NCBI GenBank assembly: GCA_965603725.1
Contig: CBFDEC010000002.1
Coordinates: forward strand, 1 to 64,000
DNA from: JAGGSN01 sp965603725
Lineage (GTDB): Bacteria; Zixibacteria; MSB-5A5; UBA10806; 4484-95
Length of the DNA stretch: 64,000 nucleotides
Reading direction: 5' to 3'
Part shown: piece after piece, positions 33,695 to 41,138 of the stretch
Numbering within the stretch: the first letter of the stretch is position 1
Layout of the letters: each line of letters begins with the position of its first letter
Notes under the pieces: model-generated
Told to the model about the DNA's origin: nothing
Seen by the model: only the letters and a program-made list of their open reading frames with translations
Databases searched by the model: none
Translations under genes and position numbers: made by a program

Positions 33695-34060
33695 CTATTT
33701 TTTTCTTTTTTTTTGTTTTTTTCTTGCCTGTCCTGGAATTTCAAGGCAGTTACAGAAGCCGGAACAACAGTCCCCTACTGCTTCCTTATTCAAACCATAG
33801 TATACTCTCTGCCCATCGCGGCGGTCGGTAACTATTTCAGCCTCCCTGAGGATAGCAAGATGCCGGCTTACGGTCGGTTGAGACAACCCCACCGCCTTAA
33901 CTATATCGTTGACTGTCATTTCCTTAGATGACAGAAGCCAGATGATTCGCAACCTCGAGGGATCGCCGAATGCTTTAAAGTATTTACTGAACATCTTCTC
34001 ATCCATCCCGCAAACGAACATCATCTTTGAAGCAAACCGGTTTTTATTTCTCATATCCAT
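33695..34060 (-). CDS. ArsR/SmtB-family transcriptional regulator with Cys-rich tail
   Basis: A 121-residue winged-helix repressor. The core is FGDPSRLRIIWLLSSKEMTVNDIVKAVGLSQPTVSRHLAILREAEIVTDRRDGQRVYYGLN (~30-92 in pieces), with the recognition helix at LSQPTVSRHLAIL and the wing after. A Cys-rich patch DCCSGFCNCLE (~96-106) could bind metal or metalloid; the C-terminus is a Lys/Arg-rich tail (KKQKKRKK). The canonical alpha3 ELCVCDL motif of ArsR is absent. ATG at 34060 is used, with MDEKMFSKY at 34006 an alternative. It heads a cluster with two small Cys-containing genes. Confidence 0.9.
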   Translation of the reverse strand: MDMRNKNRFASKMMFVCGMDEKMFSKYFKAFGDPSRLRIIWLLSSKEMTVNDIVKAVGLSQPTVSRHLAILREAEIVTDRRDGQRVYYGLNKEAVGDCCSGFCNCLEIPGQARKKQKKRKK

Positions 34061-34082
34061 ATATAGTTATATGTATATAGAT
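34061..34082. promoter_or_regulatory. AT-rich candidate ArsR operator (site 1)
   Basis: ATAGTTATATGTATATAGAT immediately upstream of the regulator ATG; AT-rich palindromic elements are typical ArsR/SmtB targets. A similar site precedes the Cys-rich gene. Confidence 0.35.
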
Positions 34083-34125
34083 AAATACAGCTTTTGTCAA
34101 AGGATTTTATTATTCATTTAATGTT

Positions 34126-34195
34126 CCGTCATGTCGTCGTCATTTGACTGTGACATGACGGTCAGGTCACGTCCTGGAGGCTTACGACCTGACCG
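34126..34195. repeat. Double palindromic repeat, family CAGGTC/GACCTG (copy 2)
   Basis: CCGTCATGTC/GACATGACGG (34126-34135/34152-34161) followed directly by CGGTCAGGTC/GACCTGACCG (34159-34168/34186-34195). Both are perfect; the plan equals that at 23320-23397, and the first arm equals the hairpin at 46273-46305. Confidence 0.7.
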
Positions 34196-34265
34196 AACTG
34201 GAATTTCGCTGCGAGCCGTATAACGGCACTTGATAGCAACCTTTTCATAGGTGACGCCGGAATCT

Positions 34266-34290
34266 CGTTCCCAAACTCTGTTTGGGAACG
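34266..34290. repeat. Palindrome CGTTCCCAAA/TTTGGGAACG
   Basis: Perfect 10-bp stem with a CTCTG loop. Palindromes of this kind are widely scattered in bacterial genomes. Confidence 0.55.
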
Positions 34291-34536
34291 CACTGATTCC
34301 TGAAACTCTGTTTCAACCAGAAGGGAAGAATAATTAATGAATATGAATAGATCACTACTGTCCGGCCTTTCTATAAATAATAAATTAACAATTGTCATTC
34401 CCCGCTTACCAGGCTGTGTCATAATCCGATTTAAATTGGGTTAGCATCTTCCATTTATTTATAAATCACGGGTATTTTTTATATGTATAGATAATCCGAT
34501 ATCAAATTATCTAAATTGGCGACTTTCCACTGTTAT

Positions 34537-34926
34537 TCAAGACTGATATACTTCTCTATTGATGCTTTTTCTCATCATAACAGCATATCTATTCAGCATT
34601 GACGTTAATTTCTTAATTCCCAGTATCGTTATTATCCTCGCAATATTAAAACAGGTCGACAACAAAGACATCTCCAATTTCCGCGAACTCCGCCACCCAT
34701 ATGAATATCCATATACCAATAGCTTTAACATCGATTTCGGATCATAAGCGGGATTACCGACTTTGTTGTCTTCGACAACTATCCCTAAAGCCTTTATATC
34801 CAGGGCTTCTACAAAAACGTCATATACCCGTACCGGATCGTCAGCCGAAACGTATTCATCGATCGATGCCGGAAACATCTGGAGTTGTTCTCTATCACCG
34901 TGCCTAATAGCCATGACTCTCTCCAC
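34537..34926 (-). pseudogene. IS1182/IS5-like transposase remnant
   Basis: The first ~85 residues are a good transposase N-terminal (DUF772) domain: HGDREQLQMFPASIDEYVSADDP, VGNPAYDPKSMLKLLVYGYSYGWRSSRKLE. An intact enzyme would be about 450 residues and continue RACHHNLSFIWL; here it jumps after RKLE to a lower-complexity tail (IITILGIKKLTSML) that may be the extreme C-terminus. So an internal deletion of most of the catalytic domain is inferred, and the product cannot transpose. A MITE-like element begins 28 bases beyond its 5' end. Confidence 0.8.
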
Positions 34927-35429
34927 AATTTGTTACATTAATATTACTGATAGTAGAGCCTCTTGCAAAAGCCTATCCCTGGTACTGCGGGAACTGTGAT
35001 TCCCGCAGTCAGTGAGTTGTATGTTGCTGAAAGAAAATAAATTATAAATAAAAAAGTTTCGGGAAACGTAGTTCCCGAAACACCAATCTGGAATTTTGCA
35101 AGAGGTTCTACATATATAAATAATGTCAATATAAACTCTGAGGAGTTTCCACGATTTTTTAAAGATGATCTGTCGGCCTTCAGGTATAAACCATATTATA
35201 AAGCAGGACAGACTTTCCATCTATCCGAACAGGTTGAAAATCCACAAGATCTCAGACGGGCCGTCCTACTGCTCTTTCAATTAATGTAGTATTCATTCGA
35301 CAATCATAATAAATTACTTTATAAACTATAAAAAGCCAGCTTTATTAGGCGGGTTAGTAAAAAATATATAACAGGATTTTTCAGAGATAATTAGATATGA
35401 ATTTATTAGCAGAACGTTCGGTTACGCTA
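34927..35429. other. Intergenic region with MITE-like element, otherwise empty
   Basis: Besides the element at 34954-35110 no gene, RNA or regulatory site was recognised; the remainder is AT-rich. Confidence 0.5.
34954..35110. mobile_element. 157-bp MITE-like element
   Basis: Terminal inverted repeats of 17 bp, TAGAGCCTCTTGCAAAA at 34954-34970 and its complement with one mismatch at 35094-35110. Inside are two hairpins, GCGGGAA/TTCCCGC and TTCGGGAA/TTCCCGAA, and no coding capacity. The structure is that of a non-autonomous element; whether it belongs to the adjacent transposase relic is not proven. Confidence 0.6.
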
Positions 35430-36170
35430 TTACGAACTAAGTTCTTCCGATCTAACCAGAATGAGCCTGTTGCTTACTGTTTTTAAATCATATACCTTTG
35501 TGAATGAATGCTTGATGCGAGTTAGAATTACCTTGGTACTGCCGGCGCTTGTTCCTACAAGGGAAGATAACCAGCAAAAATCCTTAATCTTATCGGGATT
35601 CTCAAGCCAGTTGACGGCAATCTTTCGTTTCTTTTCGCCGCGGAAGCTGTCTCTGGCAAACAAAACCAGTTCGTCAAGTATATCTTTTGCCTGATGCTGA
35701 GCGCTTTCTGATGCCTGAATCGATCTTGAATTGTATCTATCATCACAAACTGTTCTGGAAGCAGGAATCAAACCGCAGCAGGGGACTAATTCATCGAACG
35801 ATGCGGTAATCTTGTAATGATTAAGATTCCATTGCTTTTTAGTTTCAGCAAATAATTCGGTGAGGTGTTCAACTATGTTGTCCCGAATCGATTCCAGGAG
35901 TGCATCGCCGCCGGGGGTCGATGTAAACTTGCCGATAAGATCAAAAATGCCGTATTCCAGATTTTCAAGCAGTTCTTTATCTAAAGATTTTCCCTCTCCT
36001 TTAAAAACCCTGGCGGATAATTCCTCGACCATCGCCAATAACTGGGTGAGAGAGGCCCTGTTACCCTGACAAAATTCTTTAACGCATAGAATAAATGCAT
36101 TACCTCGGGTATCAAACCATTGTTGTATTTCCGGTCGAATCTTGTCTTCTAATCGCGGGGTTTTGCTCAT
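35430..36170 (-). CDS. Uncharacterised soluble protein (246 aa), third gene of an unknown operon
   Basis: The ATG at 36170 is chosen because ATGGAGGTTTCC places GGAGG five bases before it. No signal peptide or TM helix. The protein is mainly helical; visible pieces are SKTPRLEDKIRPEIQQWF, the helical ELSARVFKGEGKSLDKELL, a middle with DELVPCCGLIPASRTVCDD (three Cys) and a basic C-terminal part (KRKIAVNWLENPDKIKDF, ILTRIKHSFTKVYDLK) that could bind nucleic acid. No family recognised. It lies 32 bases after a small exported protein gene and follows a helical-repeat gene on the same strand. Confidence 0.7.
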   Translation of the reverse strand: MSKTPRLEDKIRPEIQQWFDTRGNAFILCVKEFCQGNRASLTQLLAMVEELSARVFKGEGKSLDKELLENLEYGIFDLIGKFTSTPGGDALLESIRDNIVEHLTELFAETKKQWNLNHYKITASFDELVPCCGLIPASRTVCDDRYNSRSIQASESAQHQAKDILDELVLFARDSFRGEKKRKIAVNWLENPDKIKDFCWLSSLVGTSAGSTKVILTRIKHSFTKVYDLKTVSNRLILVRSEELSS

Positions 36171-36202
36171 GGAAACCTCCATGCCCGTTTTTCGACTTTT
36201 AT

Positions 36203-36412
36203 CTACTCTTCGGCTATGCGCGACGCCGAGAGACCCAGATTGCGAAATTTGTTATGTTGTTTGGGAAGACCAGCAAGTTTCTCATTGACCTCTTTGTCGA
36301 TTACACGGTTGTCATTGAGAACGACATTTCCATTATCATCGCCAGGATCGTACATAGGAACGGGGTTAAAAGACAATGAGATAAATAGCGCCATGATTAA
36401 TCCGAAAATCAT
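36203..36412 (-). CDS. Small exported or anchored protein (69 aa)
   Basis: ATG with an excellent site AAAAGGAGGTAATATATC. Residues 1-16 (MIFGLIMALFISLSFN) are a hydrophobic signal or anchor; the remainder is polar, with DDNGNVVLNDNRVIDKEVNEKLAGL and ends SASRIAEE. It lies between the helical-repeat gene (51 bases upstream) and the 246-residue gene (32 bases downstream), so probably co-transcribed. No family recognised. Confidence 0.65.
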   Translation of the reverse strand: MIFGLIMALFISLSFNPVPMYDPGDDNGNVVLNDNRVIDKEVNEKLAGLPKQHNKFRNLGLSASRIAEE

Positions 36413-36463
36413 GATATATTACCTCCTTTTATATGAATTAAATCTTTCTTGTCTATTCTAACG

Positions 36464-37147
36464 TTAATTTCCATGCTTTTGTTCCTTTGAAATTTCAGCT
36501 AATACCCTTTTTCTAAACGGTTCGTAGGATCGCAGATTATGCAAACATTCATCTTTTTTAAAGGCCGTTACTATCTCCTCATTTTTCAGCCAGTCCTGAT
36601 AAGTTTCAAGGATTAATTCAATCCATTTTTGTGCTTCTTCAAGGTTATTCCTTCGAGCATTCCAGCCGGCCAAATTAATAAGCGGAGTAAAAGCTTTTTT
36701 ATCGAAAAAGTGCGCCGCAAGATACATTAATTTACTGAAATCATCATGTCCTTCATTGTGAGCTATGAGAGCCATATTATTTAAAGCAACCCATGTATAA
36801 TAAATATTGTCTTTTTTTACAGCGCATTCCATGAGCAGACTGCAATACTTCTTAGCTGAATCGTAGTTTCCGAATGGTTTATCCAAAACATCCAGAATTA
36901 CTTGAATGTTTAAAAACATCATCTCGTCGGGACGTTTTTCCAGTTCCCGATGAAGCCGTTCTCTTGCTTCCTCGAGACGTTCTTCATCTATTAAACTGGC
37001 GATTTGCTTACCTATACTCAACACTTCGGGTGAATCTTCCGCCAGCTTACGTTCATTATCATCATCCCGATGTGTGTTAATAGTACGTTTAGCCAGTTCA
37101 ACACGGAGAAGTCTTTCGCGTTCATCTAATTTGGAGGGCTTGGTCAC
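36464..37147 (-). CDS. TPR-like helical-repeat protein, first gene of an unknown operon
   Basis: A 227-residue soluble protein, GTG start eight bases after GGAGG. The sequence is almost entirely amphipathic helices with TPR-like pairs, for example ERLEEARERLHRELEKRPDE (~54-73), YDSAKKYCSLLMECA (~95), VALNNMALIAHNEGHDDFSK (~120) and NLEEAQKWIELILETYQDW (~172). Such scaffolds bind other proteins. The N-terminal ~40 residues are charged and probably flexible. No closer family is recognised; it is followed by two unknown genes. Confidence 0.75.
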   Translation of the reverse strand: MTKPSKLDERERLLRVELAKRTINTHRDDDNERKLAEDSPEVLSIGKQIASLIDEERLEEARERLHRELEKRPDEMMFLNIQVILDVLDKPFGNYDSAKKYCSLLMECAVKKDNIYYTWVALNNMALIAHNEGHDDFSKLMYLAAHFFDKKAFTPLINLAGWNARRNNLEEAQKWIELILETYQDWLKNEEIVTAFKKDECLHNLRSYEPFRKRVLAEISKEQKHGN

Positions 37148-37602
37148 GGGTCTTTCCTCCGGAGTTCGGCCGGAAATTCCTTCACATTACTTACTTGCCT
37201 ATAATATAGCATTAAAATTAACACTTTTTAGCCATTTTTTTCATTCTTTTTGCCAAAATTTTCAAATATTTTGCTTTTCAACAGTAAAATACACGCCGGG
37301 AACAACAGAACAGTATTAAGCAAAACTGTTTGTTAAAGAGCCTAACATTAAGCGCAGTTAAATATATAATGTGAAGCGTGCAAAAGCAAGCATAAAGGTC
37401 GCTCACCGTGGAAACCTGACGTCACAATCTCATTATGATATGATATATAAACATGTTAGAGTGAATATTATTTTATCTTTGATAACAAGGAATAAAGATA
37501 AGCAATCAGCTTCAAATTTTAATATTTTAATTGACAAATTTTAGTTTGATGAATTTATATCTATCTGAAAACTATTTAGGTAACAACGATGGAGAACATG
37601 TA
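37148..37602. other. Intergenic region, no gene seen
   Basis: 455 bases of AT-rich sequence between divergent genes. A TTGACA at 37531 could be part of the promoter of the YedF-like gene; no good -10 was found. Nothing else recognised. Confidence 0.4.
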
Positions 37603-37950
37603 ATGGAAATCGAAAAGAATTTGCTGTTGGTTTTAAAATCATCCGTGCTTGGTGAAAGTGAGCCGAACCTCGGCGAGAAGCTTTTAATGGCTTTTTTAGA
37701 TACGCTTTTTGAATCAGGAACTGTCCCCGCCAGGATAGTCTGTTTAAACAGCGGAATCTTTCTTACAACCGAGGGATCGCCGGTAATTGAAACTATGAAA
37801 AAGTATGAAGAACAAGGCACCAAAATTTTTTCTTGCGGAACATGCCTGGATTATTATGGCAGAAAAGATAAACTGGTTGTAGGTCAGCCGACGAATATGA
37901 AAGATACGGTTAATGCCCTTCTTGACTTTAAGAAGGTTGTTGCCCTTTGA
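37603..37950 (+). CDS. YedF C-terminal-like (DsrE-fold) protein
   Basis: 115 residues from ATG 37603, chosen because GGAG lies eight bases upstream; in-frame TTG 37531 and ATG 37549 are less likely. It matches the C-terminal DsrE-like domain of YedF, a protein linked with selenium metabolism: LGESEPNLGEKLLMAFLDTL (~17-36), IVCLNSGIFLTTEG (~45), IETMKKYEEQGTKIFSCGTCLDYYGRKD (~62-90) and the NMKDT end. The CGTC pair could be redox or sulfur-carrying. The N-terminal TusA-like domain of full YedF is absent and no selenium gene is nearby, so the role is open. Confidence 0.85.
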   Translation: MEIEKNLLLVLKSSVLGESEPNLGEKLLMAFLDTLFESGTVPARIVCLNSGIFLTTEGSPVIETMKKYEEQGTKIFSCGTCLDYYGRKDKLVVGQPTNMKDTVNALLDFKKVVAL

Positions 37951-38014
37951 TGATTTGCCTGCTAATATTTCATAGGTGAAGGTTGTATATTATTGCTTGA
38001 GAAACTAATTCGGG

Positions 38015-38737
38015 CTAATATGCCGAAGTTTTGTGCGAGACGGCTTCCAGGATACTGCTTACGATTCTGAAAGAATTCTTGCAGGCATCTTTCAAGTAGC
38101 TTTCAAATTCATCTTTAGCATTAGAACCGGCCTCGTCAGAGATTGTGCGAAGGATTACAAACGGCACCTCATTCAGGTGGCAGGTATATCCGACCGCCGC
38201 GCCTTCCATCTCGGTGGCCACGGCGCCAAATTCTCTTTGAAGCCATTCGATTTTTCTTGGATCTGAGACGAAACGGTCGCCGGAGACAACGGTCCCGACA
38301 ACAAGCTGGGGTGATCCTCCCATAAACTTGAAATTATCATCGAACGCATAACAGGCCAGCTTGACCAGCCGGGGATCGGCCTCGATCATTCTGCCAATAT
38401 CCGGCAGCTCGCCATGTCTTCGTCCGAAGGCAGTCAAATCGAAATCATACTGCACGACATAATTGGATACAACCACGTCGCCTCTGGTCAGATGCGGCAC
38501 AAGGGTTCCGGCCAAGCCGGTGAAAATGATTTGATTAACCTCAAACCTGTCGATCATCATCTGGGTTCCTATCGTGGCATTGACTTTGCCGACTCCCGAT
38601 TGTAAGAGTACTACGTCCTGCCCCTTTAAACGACCGGTCAGGTAATCCATTCGGGCAAATTTTGATAACCTAATATTTTCCATTTTTTCCCTGAAAAGGG
38701 AAACTTCTTCAGTCAAAGCGCCAATTAATCCAATCAT
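38015..38737 (-). CDS. mtnN: 5'-methylthioadenosine/S-adenosylhomocysteine nucleosidase
   Basis: A 240-residue phosphorylase-superfamily enzyme that removes adenine from MTA and SAH. The active-site acids are visible: Glu in GALTEEVSLFREKM (~11), Glu in ATEMEGAAVG (~173) and Asp in RTISDEAG (~196). Glycine-rich FTGLAGTL and VSGDRFV are as in the family. Its ATG overlaps the luxS stop (ATGA), so it is made with LuxS; MtnN supplies the S-ribosylhomocysteine that LuxS cleaves. A second, exported homologue occurs at 53716. Confidence 0.96.
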   Translation of the reverse strand: MIGLIGALTEEVSLFREKMENIRLSKFARMDYLTGRLKGQDVVLLQSGVGKVNATIGTQMMIDRFEVNQIIFTGLAGTLVPHLTRGDVVVSNYVVQYDFDLTAFGRRHGELPDIGRMIEADPRLVKLACYAFDDNFKFMGGSPQLVVGTVVSGDRFVSDPRKIEWLQREFGAVATEMEGAAVGYTCHLNEVPFVILRTISDEAGSNAKDEFESYLKDACKNSFRIVSSILEAVSHKTSAY

Positions 38738-39192
38738 AACTTTTCAAAACCCTCCAGGACCTTTTTAGCGTATTCCTTTGCTCCGAACAGCGAATGGTCC
38801 CTGTAGTTGCCGCATTCTTTTCGTTTTGTGCCGGGTACATTCTCCCACTCGGTTATCATGATTTTTTTAAGAGACTTGATCAATGCGTCTTTTACTATAT
38901 CCGGGTCGACATCATCCCACATCAAGAGATAAAACCCGGTCCGGCAACCCATCGGTGAAATATCTATAACACCGTCGAGAAGCTCTTTCATATATGTCGC
39001 CAGTAGATGTTCCAGAGTATGGATCGCCGCGGTCGGCAAACATTCGATGTTAGGCCTGACAAACCGCAAATCGAATTTACTTATCTTATCTCCGGTCGGG
39101 CCGATATAAACGCCGGCTTTCCTGACCTGCGGCGCCGGCATAATGTCATGATTAACAAGGAACGATTCGGGTATCTTAATCGGTTTGGCCAT
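38734..39192 (-). CDS. luxS: S-ribosylhomocysteine lyase LuxS
   Basis: 152 residues from the ATG of MAKPIKIPESF, which gives the standard LuxS length and N-terminus. LuxS splits S-ribosylhomocysteine into homocysteine and the autoinducer-2 precursor. The metal site is His58-x-x-Glu61-His62 (IHTLEHLLATY) with a Cys in KECGNYRDHSLFGA (~124); the catalytic Cys83 is in PMGCRTGFYL. Active site intact. A strong promoter lies about 50 bases upstream; no obvious ribosome site is seen. The pair luxS-mtnN gives a complete SAH recycling route. Confidence 0.96.
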   Translation of the reverse strand: MAKPIKIPESFLVNHDIMPAPQVRKAGVYIGPTGDKISKFDLRFVRPNIECLPTAAIHTLEHLLATYMKELLDGVIDISPMGCRTGFYLLMWDDVDPDIVKDALIKSLKKIMITEWENVPGTKRKECGNYRDHSLFGAKEYAKKVLEGFEKL

Positions 39193-39240
39193 ATTGTTAA
39201 TATCGGTTTGCCACTTAAATATATTAAGCAAGCGTTAATC

Positions 39241-39269
39241 ATTATAGCAAGCATTAACACAGATGTCTA
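39241..39269 (-). promoter_or_regulatory. luxS-mtnN promoter
   Basis: On the minus strand, TAGACA (39269-39264), 17-bp spacer, perfect TATAAT (39246-39241) preceded by TTGC. The transcript would have a leader of about 45 bases. Confidence 0.7.
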
Positions 39270-39344
39270 AGTATAATTGAAAACTGCCTAACAATATTTT
39301 TCAATCGTTGTTATGTGAAGTTTGTAAAAAGTGGGATATATTTG

Positions 39345-39373
39345 TTGACACATATAATTATTTGATGTAAATA
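39345..39373 (+). promoter_or_regulatory. Candidate promoter of the 41-residue zinc-finger gene
   Basis: TTGACA (39345-39350), 17-bp spacer, TAAATA (39368-39373), about 49 bases before the ATG. Confidence 0.4.
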
Positions 39374-39421
39374 CTTACTGTTAATTGGCTGGTTTCACTT
39401 TTAACCGGAGGAGAATTGTTA

Positions 39422-39547
39422 ATGGTACAAAAGAAAAAAGCCAAAAAGAAAGTCCGTTGTGCCGCTATAACAAAAGACAAAAAAAGGTGCAAGTTGATGG
39501 TAATGCCGCCAGCGAAGTATTGCCATCTGCATAAGAAAAAAAGATAG
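39422..39547 (+). CDS. Small basic zinc-finger-like protein (41 aa)
   Basis: ATG preceded by ACCGGAGGAGAATTGTTA. The peptide is very Lys-rich at both ends and has the spacing VRCAAITKDKKRCKL ... KYCHLHKK: Cys13, Cys23, Cys34 and His37, the Cys-x9-Cys-x10-Cys-x2-His pattern seen in small zinc-binding modules of the DUF5763 type, where Arg/Lys and Thr positions also match. It is probably a DNA- or RNA-binding peptide. Own promoter and a perfect terminator 12 bases after the stop, so it is an independent gene missed by length cut-offs. Confidence 0.7.
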   Translation: MVQKKKAKKKVRCAAITKDKKRCKLMVMPPAKYCHLHKKKR

Positions 39548-39559
39548 TATTTTTCTTTT

Positions 39560-39592
39560 GGCGGTTGGAATCATACCAGCCGCCTTTTTTAA
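39560..39592 (+). terminator. Rho-independent terminator
   Basis: GGCGGTTGG/CCAGCCGCC stem (one G-T pair), loop AATCATA, then six T residues. Confidence 0.92.
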
Positions 39593-39972
39593 TTATGGCA
39601 ATCTATCCTCTTCAATGATAGCAATCTTTATTTTAGTAATTATTGAAAAAATCACTGGAAGTGAAACTCTTTTGGCTAAGACGATATAGAATAGAATATC
39701 AATTACCTATAAATCATCTATAACCGCAATTGGAATCTCCGGAATGTATGAATACGAAAAACTATCATCGGGAGAAGATACCAGAACATAGCAGAGATTA
39801 AAAACTATGACCAGGAACTTGCCGACGGTTTAAAATTCAGTTTTTGAATTTGTAAATTTTCTCTCATTGCCAAAAGAGTTGTTTCATTCGGATAGTATTA
39901 CATGCTATTCAATACAGGTTATGATTATTTCTATGATGATGAATATCGGTCTTCGCTGTTTCAATTACCCGC
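39593..39972. other. Intergenic region, possible gene remnant
   Basis: No intact gene. A short stretch (KNYDQELADGLKFSF, ending near 39847) reads like the decayed end of a coding sequence but has no start. Otherwise featureless. Confidence 0.35.
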
Positions 39973-40800
39973 TCAGCTCATCTCGCTGTAATCCAATTCA
40001 GAACCAAGAACACTATGAGGAATTAAATAGACCAGCAGAAGCGTTGCCGCGGCGATAATAATCCAGATCCGGCCCTTTGCTTGATTGCGGGCTCGCCATA
40101 CTGCTACTATCCAGAAAATCATGGCAGTTGCTGTTTTGTTGTCAGTTAAATCGTGGCCAAAGGGCCAGCCAGTCCAGAACGCATCGAACGCATACTTCTG
40201 CACAACTGGTCCCAAAATTATGCCGCCGGCAAAGAGTAAACCTGCTGTCCAAACTGAAAGCCGAAAAGCATTATCGCCTTTCACAATCGCTTCCAGTCCC
40301 GATCTTGCAGCAAGCATCATCGAGGCAAACATTAATATGATATGGGGAAATAATACAAATGGCGGAACTTCTCCCTTAAACCTGATTATAATCGGCTTTT
40401 GAGTCAGATTATATTTGATGCCGGCGCCGTCAATTAAGCTAATCTGGTAAATCACTTTGCCAGCAGCCGGTTGTTTAGGAATAGATATTACCAGGTTTTC
40501 TCCATCCCGCTTTAGTTCTTCATCGGTCCAGTCATCATGGCTCTTATATCGGCGCCACATGATTTCGCCCGTTATCTTGGCATCAGGAACATACAGCGGC
40601 ATTTTTGCATCGGCAGTTGAGTCGTGTGAACGCAGCAGTCTGAATTTTACTATTTTATCCGCAACTTTTATTGATCCGCTAACAGGGTATGTAGGTCCGG
40701 TCATACGCTGGTAAACAACGGATGCCAGAGTAATAGCTGTAGCAATAAACCATAGGATTGCTATGCGTTTGGCAGATGAAAAACTCATGAATCGATCCAT
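39973..40800 (-). CDS. Polytopic membrane protein of unknown function
   Basis: A 275-residue protein. TM1 at ~12-30 (ILWFIATAITLASVVY); an outer beta-rich domain ~35-140 (YPVSGSIKVADKIVKFRLLRS, KITGEIMWRRY, LVISIPKQPAAGKVIYQISL); then four or five TM helices to the end, with a conserved-looking loop TGWPFGHDLTDNKTAT (~213-228). Basic residues favour the N-terminus inside. The combination of a periplasmic FixH/YtkA-like beta domain and a helical bundle is unusual, but no named family is recognised. Monocistronic. Confidence 0.8.
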   Translation of the reverse strand: MDRFMSFSSAKRIAILWFIATAITLASVVYQRMTGPTYPVSGSIKVADKIVKFRLLRSHDSTADAKMPLYVPDAKITGEIMWRRYKSHDDWTDEELKRDGENLVISIPKQPAAGKVIYQISLIDGAGIKYNLTQKPIIIRFKGEVPPFVLFPHIILMFASMMLAARSGLEAIVKGDNAFRLSVWTAGLLFAGGIILGPVVQKYAFDAFWTGWPFGHDLTDNKTATAMIFWIVAVWRARNQAKGRIWIIIAAATLLLVYLIPHSVLGSELDYSEMS

Positions 40801-41105
40801 CTTTTAAAGATATTATCAGTTATAAACATAGGCTAAAAACTCCGAATCCTATCCTTCTCGGTTTCTCAGAAATATTGCAGCATAAAACTACAAACTTCAT
40901 TCTACAGTTTCCGTTTTCGAGTTAGATTATATTAATTTCTTAATAATATGCAAAGGTTTTGTCGATTCATTTTGTTCCTTGCGTGTGTTGCCTGGCACCA
41001 AGCTCAATATTAATAAAGCCTATGCGCCCTAAACATGCAATTCATACTGATTGTATAGGGGGATACTTTCTCCCTTCCTTTTCCCAGATATAATAATAAA
41101 ATTTC
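40801..41105. other. Intergenic region, nothing recognised
   Basis: AT-rich sequence upstream of two divergent genes; no gene or repeat was seen. Confidence 0.4.
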
Positions 41106-41133
41106 TTGACAGCCTGCTTGATTGTGTGATAAA
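41106..41133 (+). promoter_or_regulatory. Candidate promoter of the dockerin protein gene
   Basis: TTGACA (41106-41111), 16-bp spacer, GATAAA (41128-41133) with an upstream TGT, about 137 bases before the ATG. Confidence 0.4.
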
Positions 41134-41138
41134 ACATC

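Larger units (their letters stand above)
34083..34536. other. Repeat-rich intergenic region
   Basis: Apart from the palindromes listed separately (34126-34195 and 34266-34290) and a TGAAA-CTCTG-TTTCA hairpin at 34301-34315, no gene was found. A minus-strand frame across the palindromes has no ribosome site and is taken as spurious. Confidence 0.5.

Noticed and set aside
34162..34422. 86-codon minus-strand frame after the ArsR gene
   Set aside because: It consists mainly of palindromic repeat sequence and lacks a ribosome site.
34479..34498. Third ArsR-like operator (TATATGTATAGATAATCC)
   Set aside because: Similar to the two listed sites but lacks the ATAGTTATAT half and lies away from any start; likely chance in AT-rich DNA.
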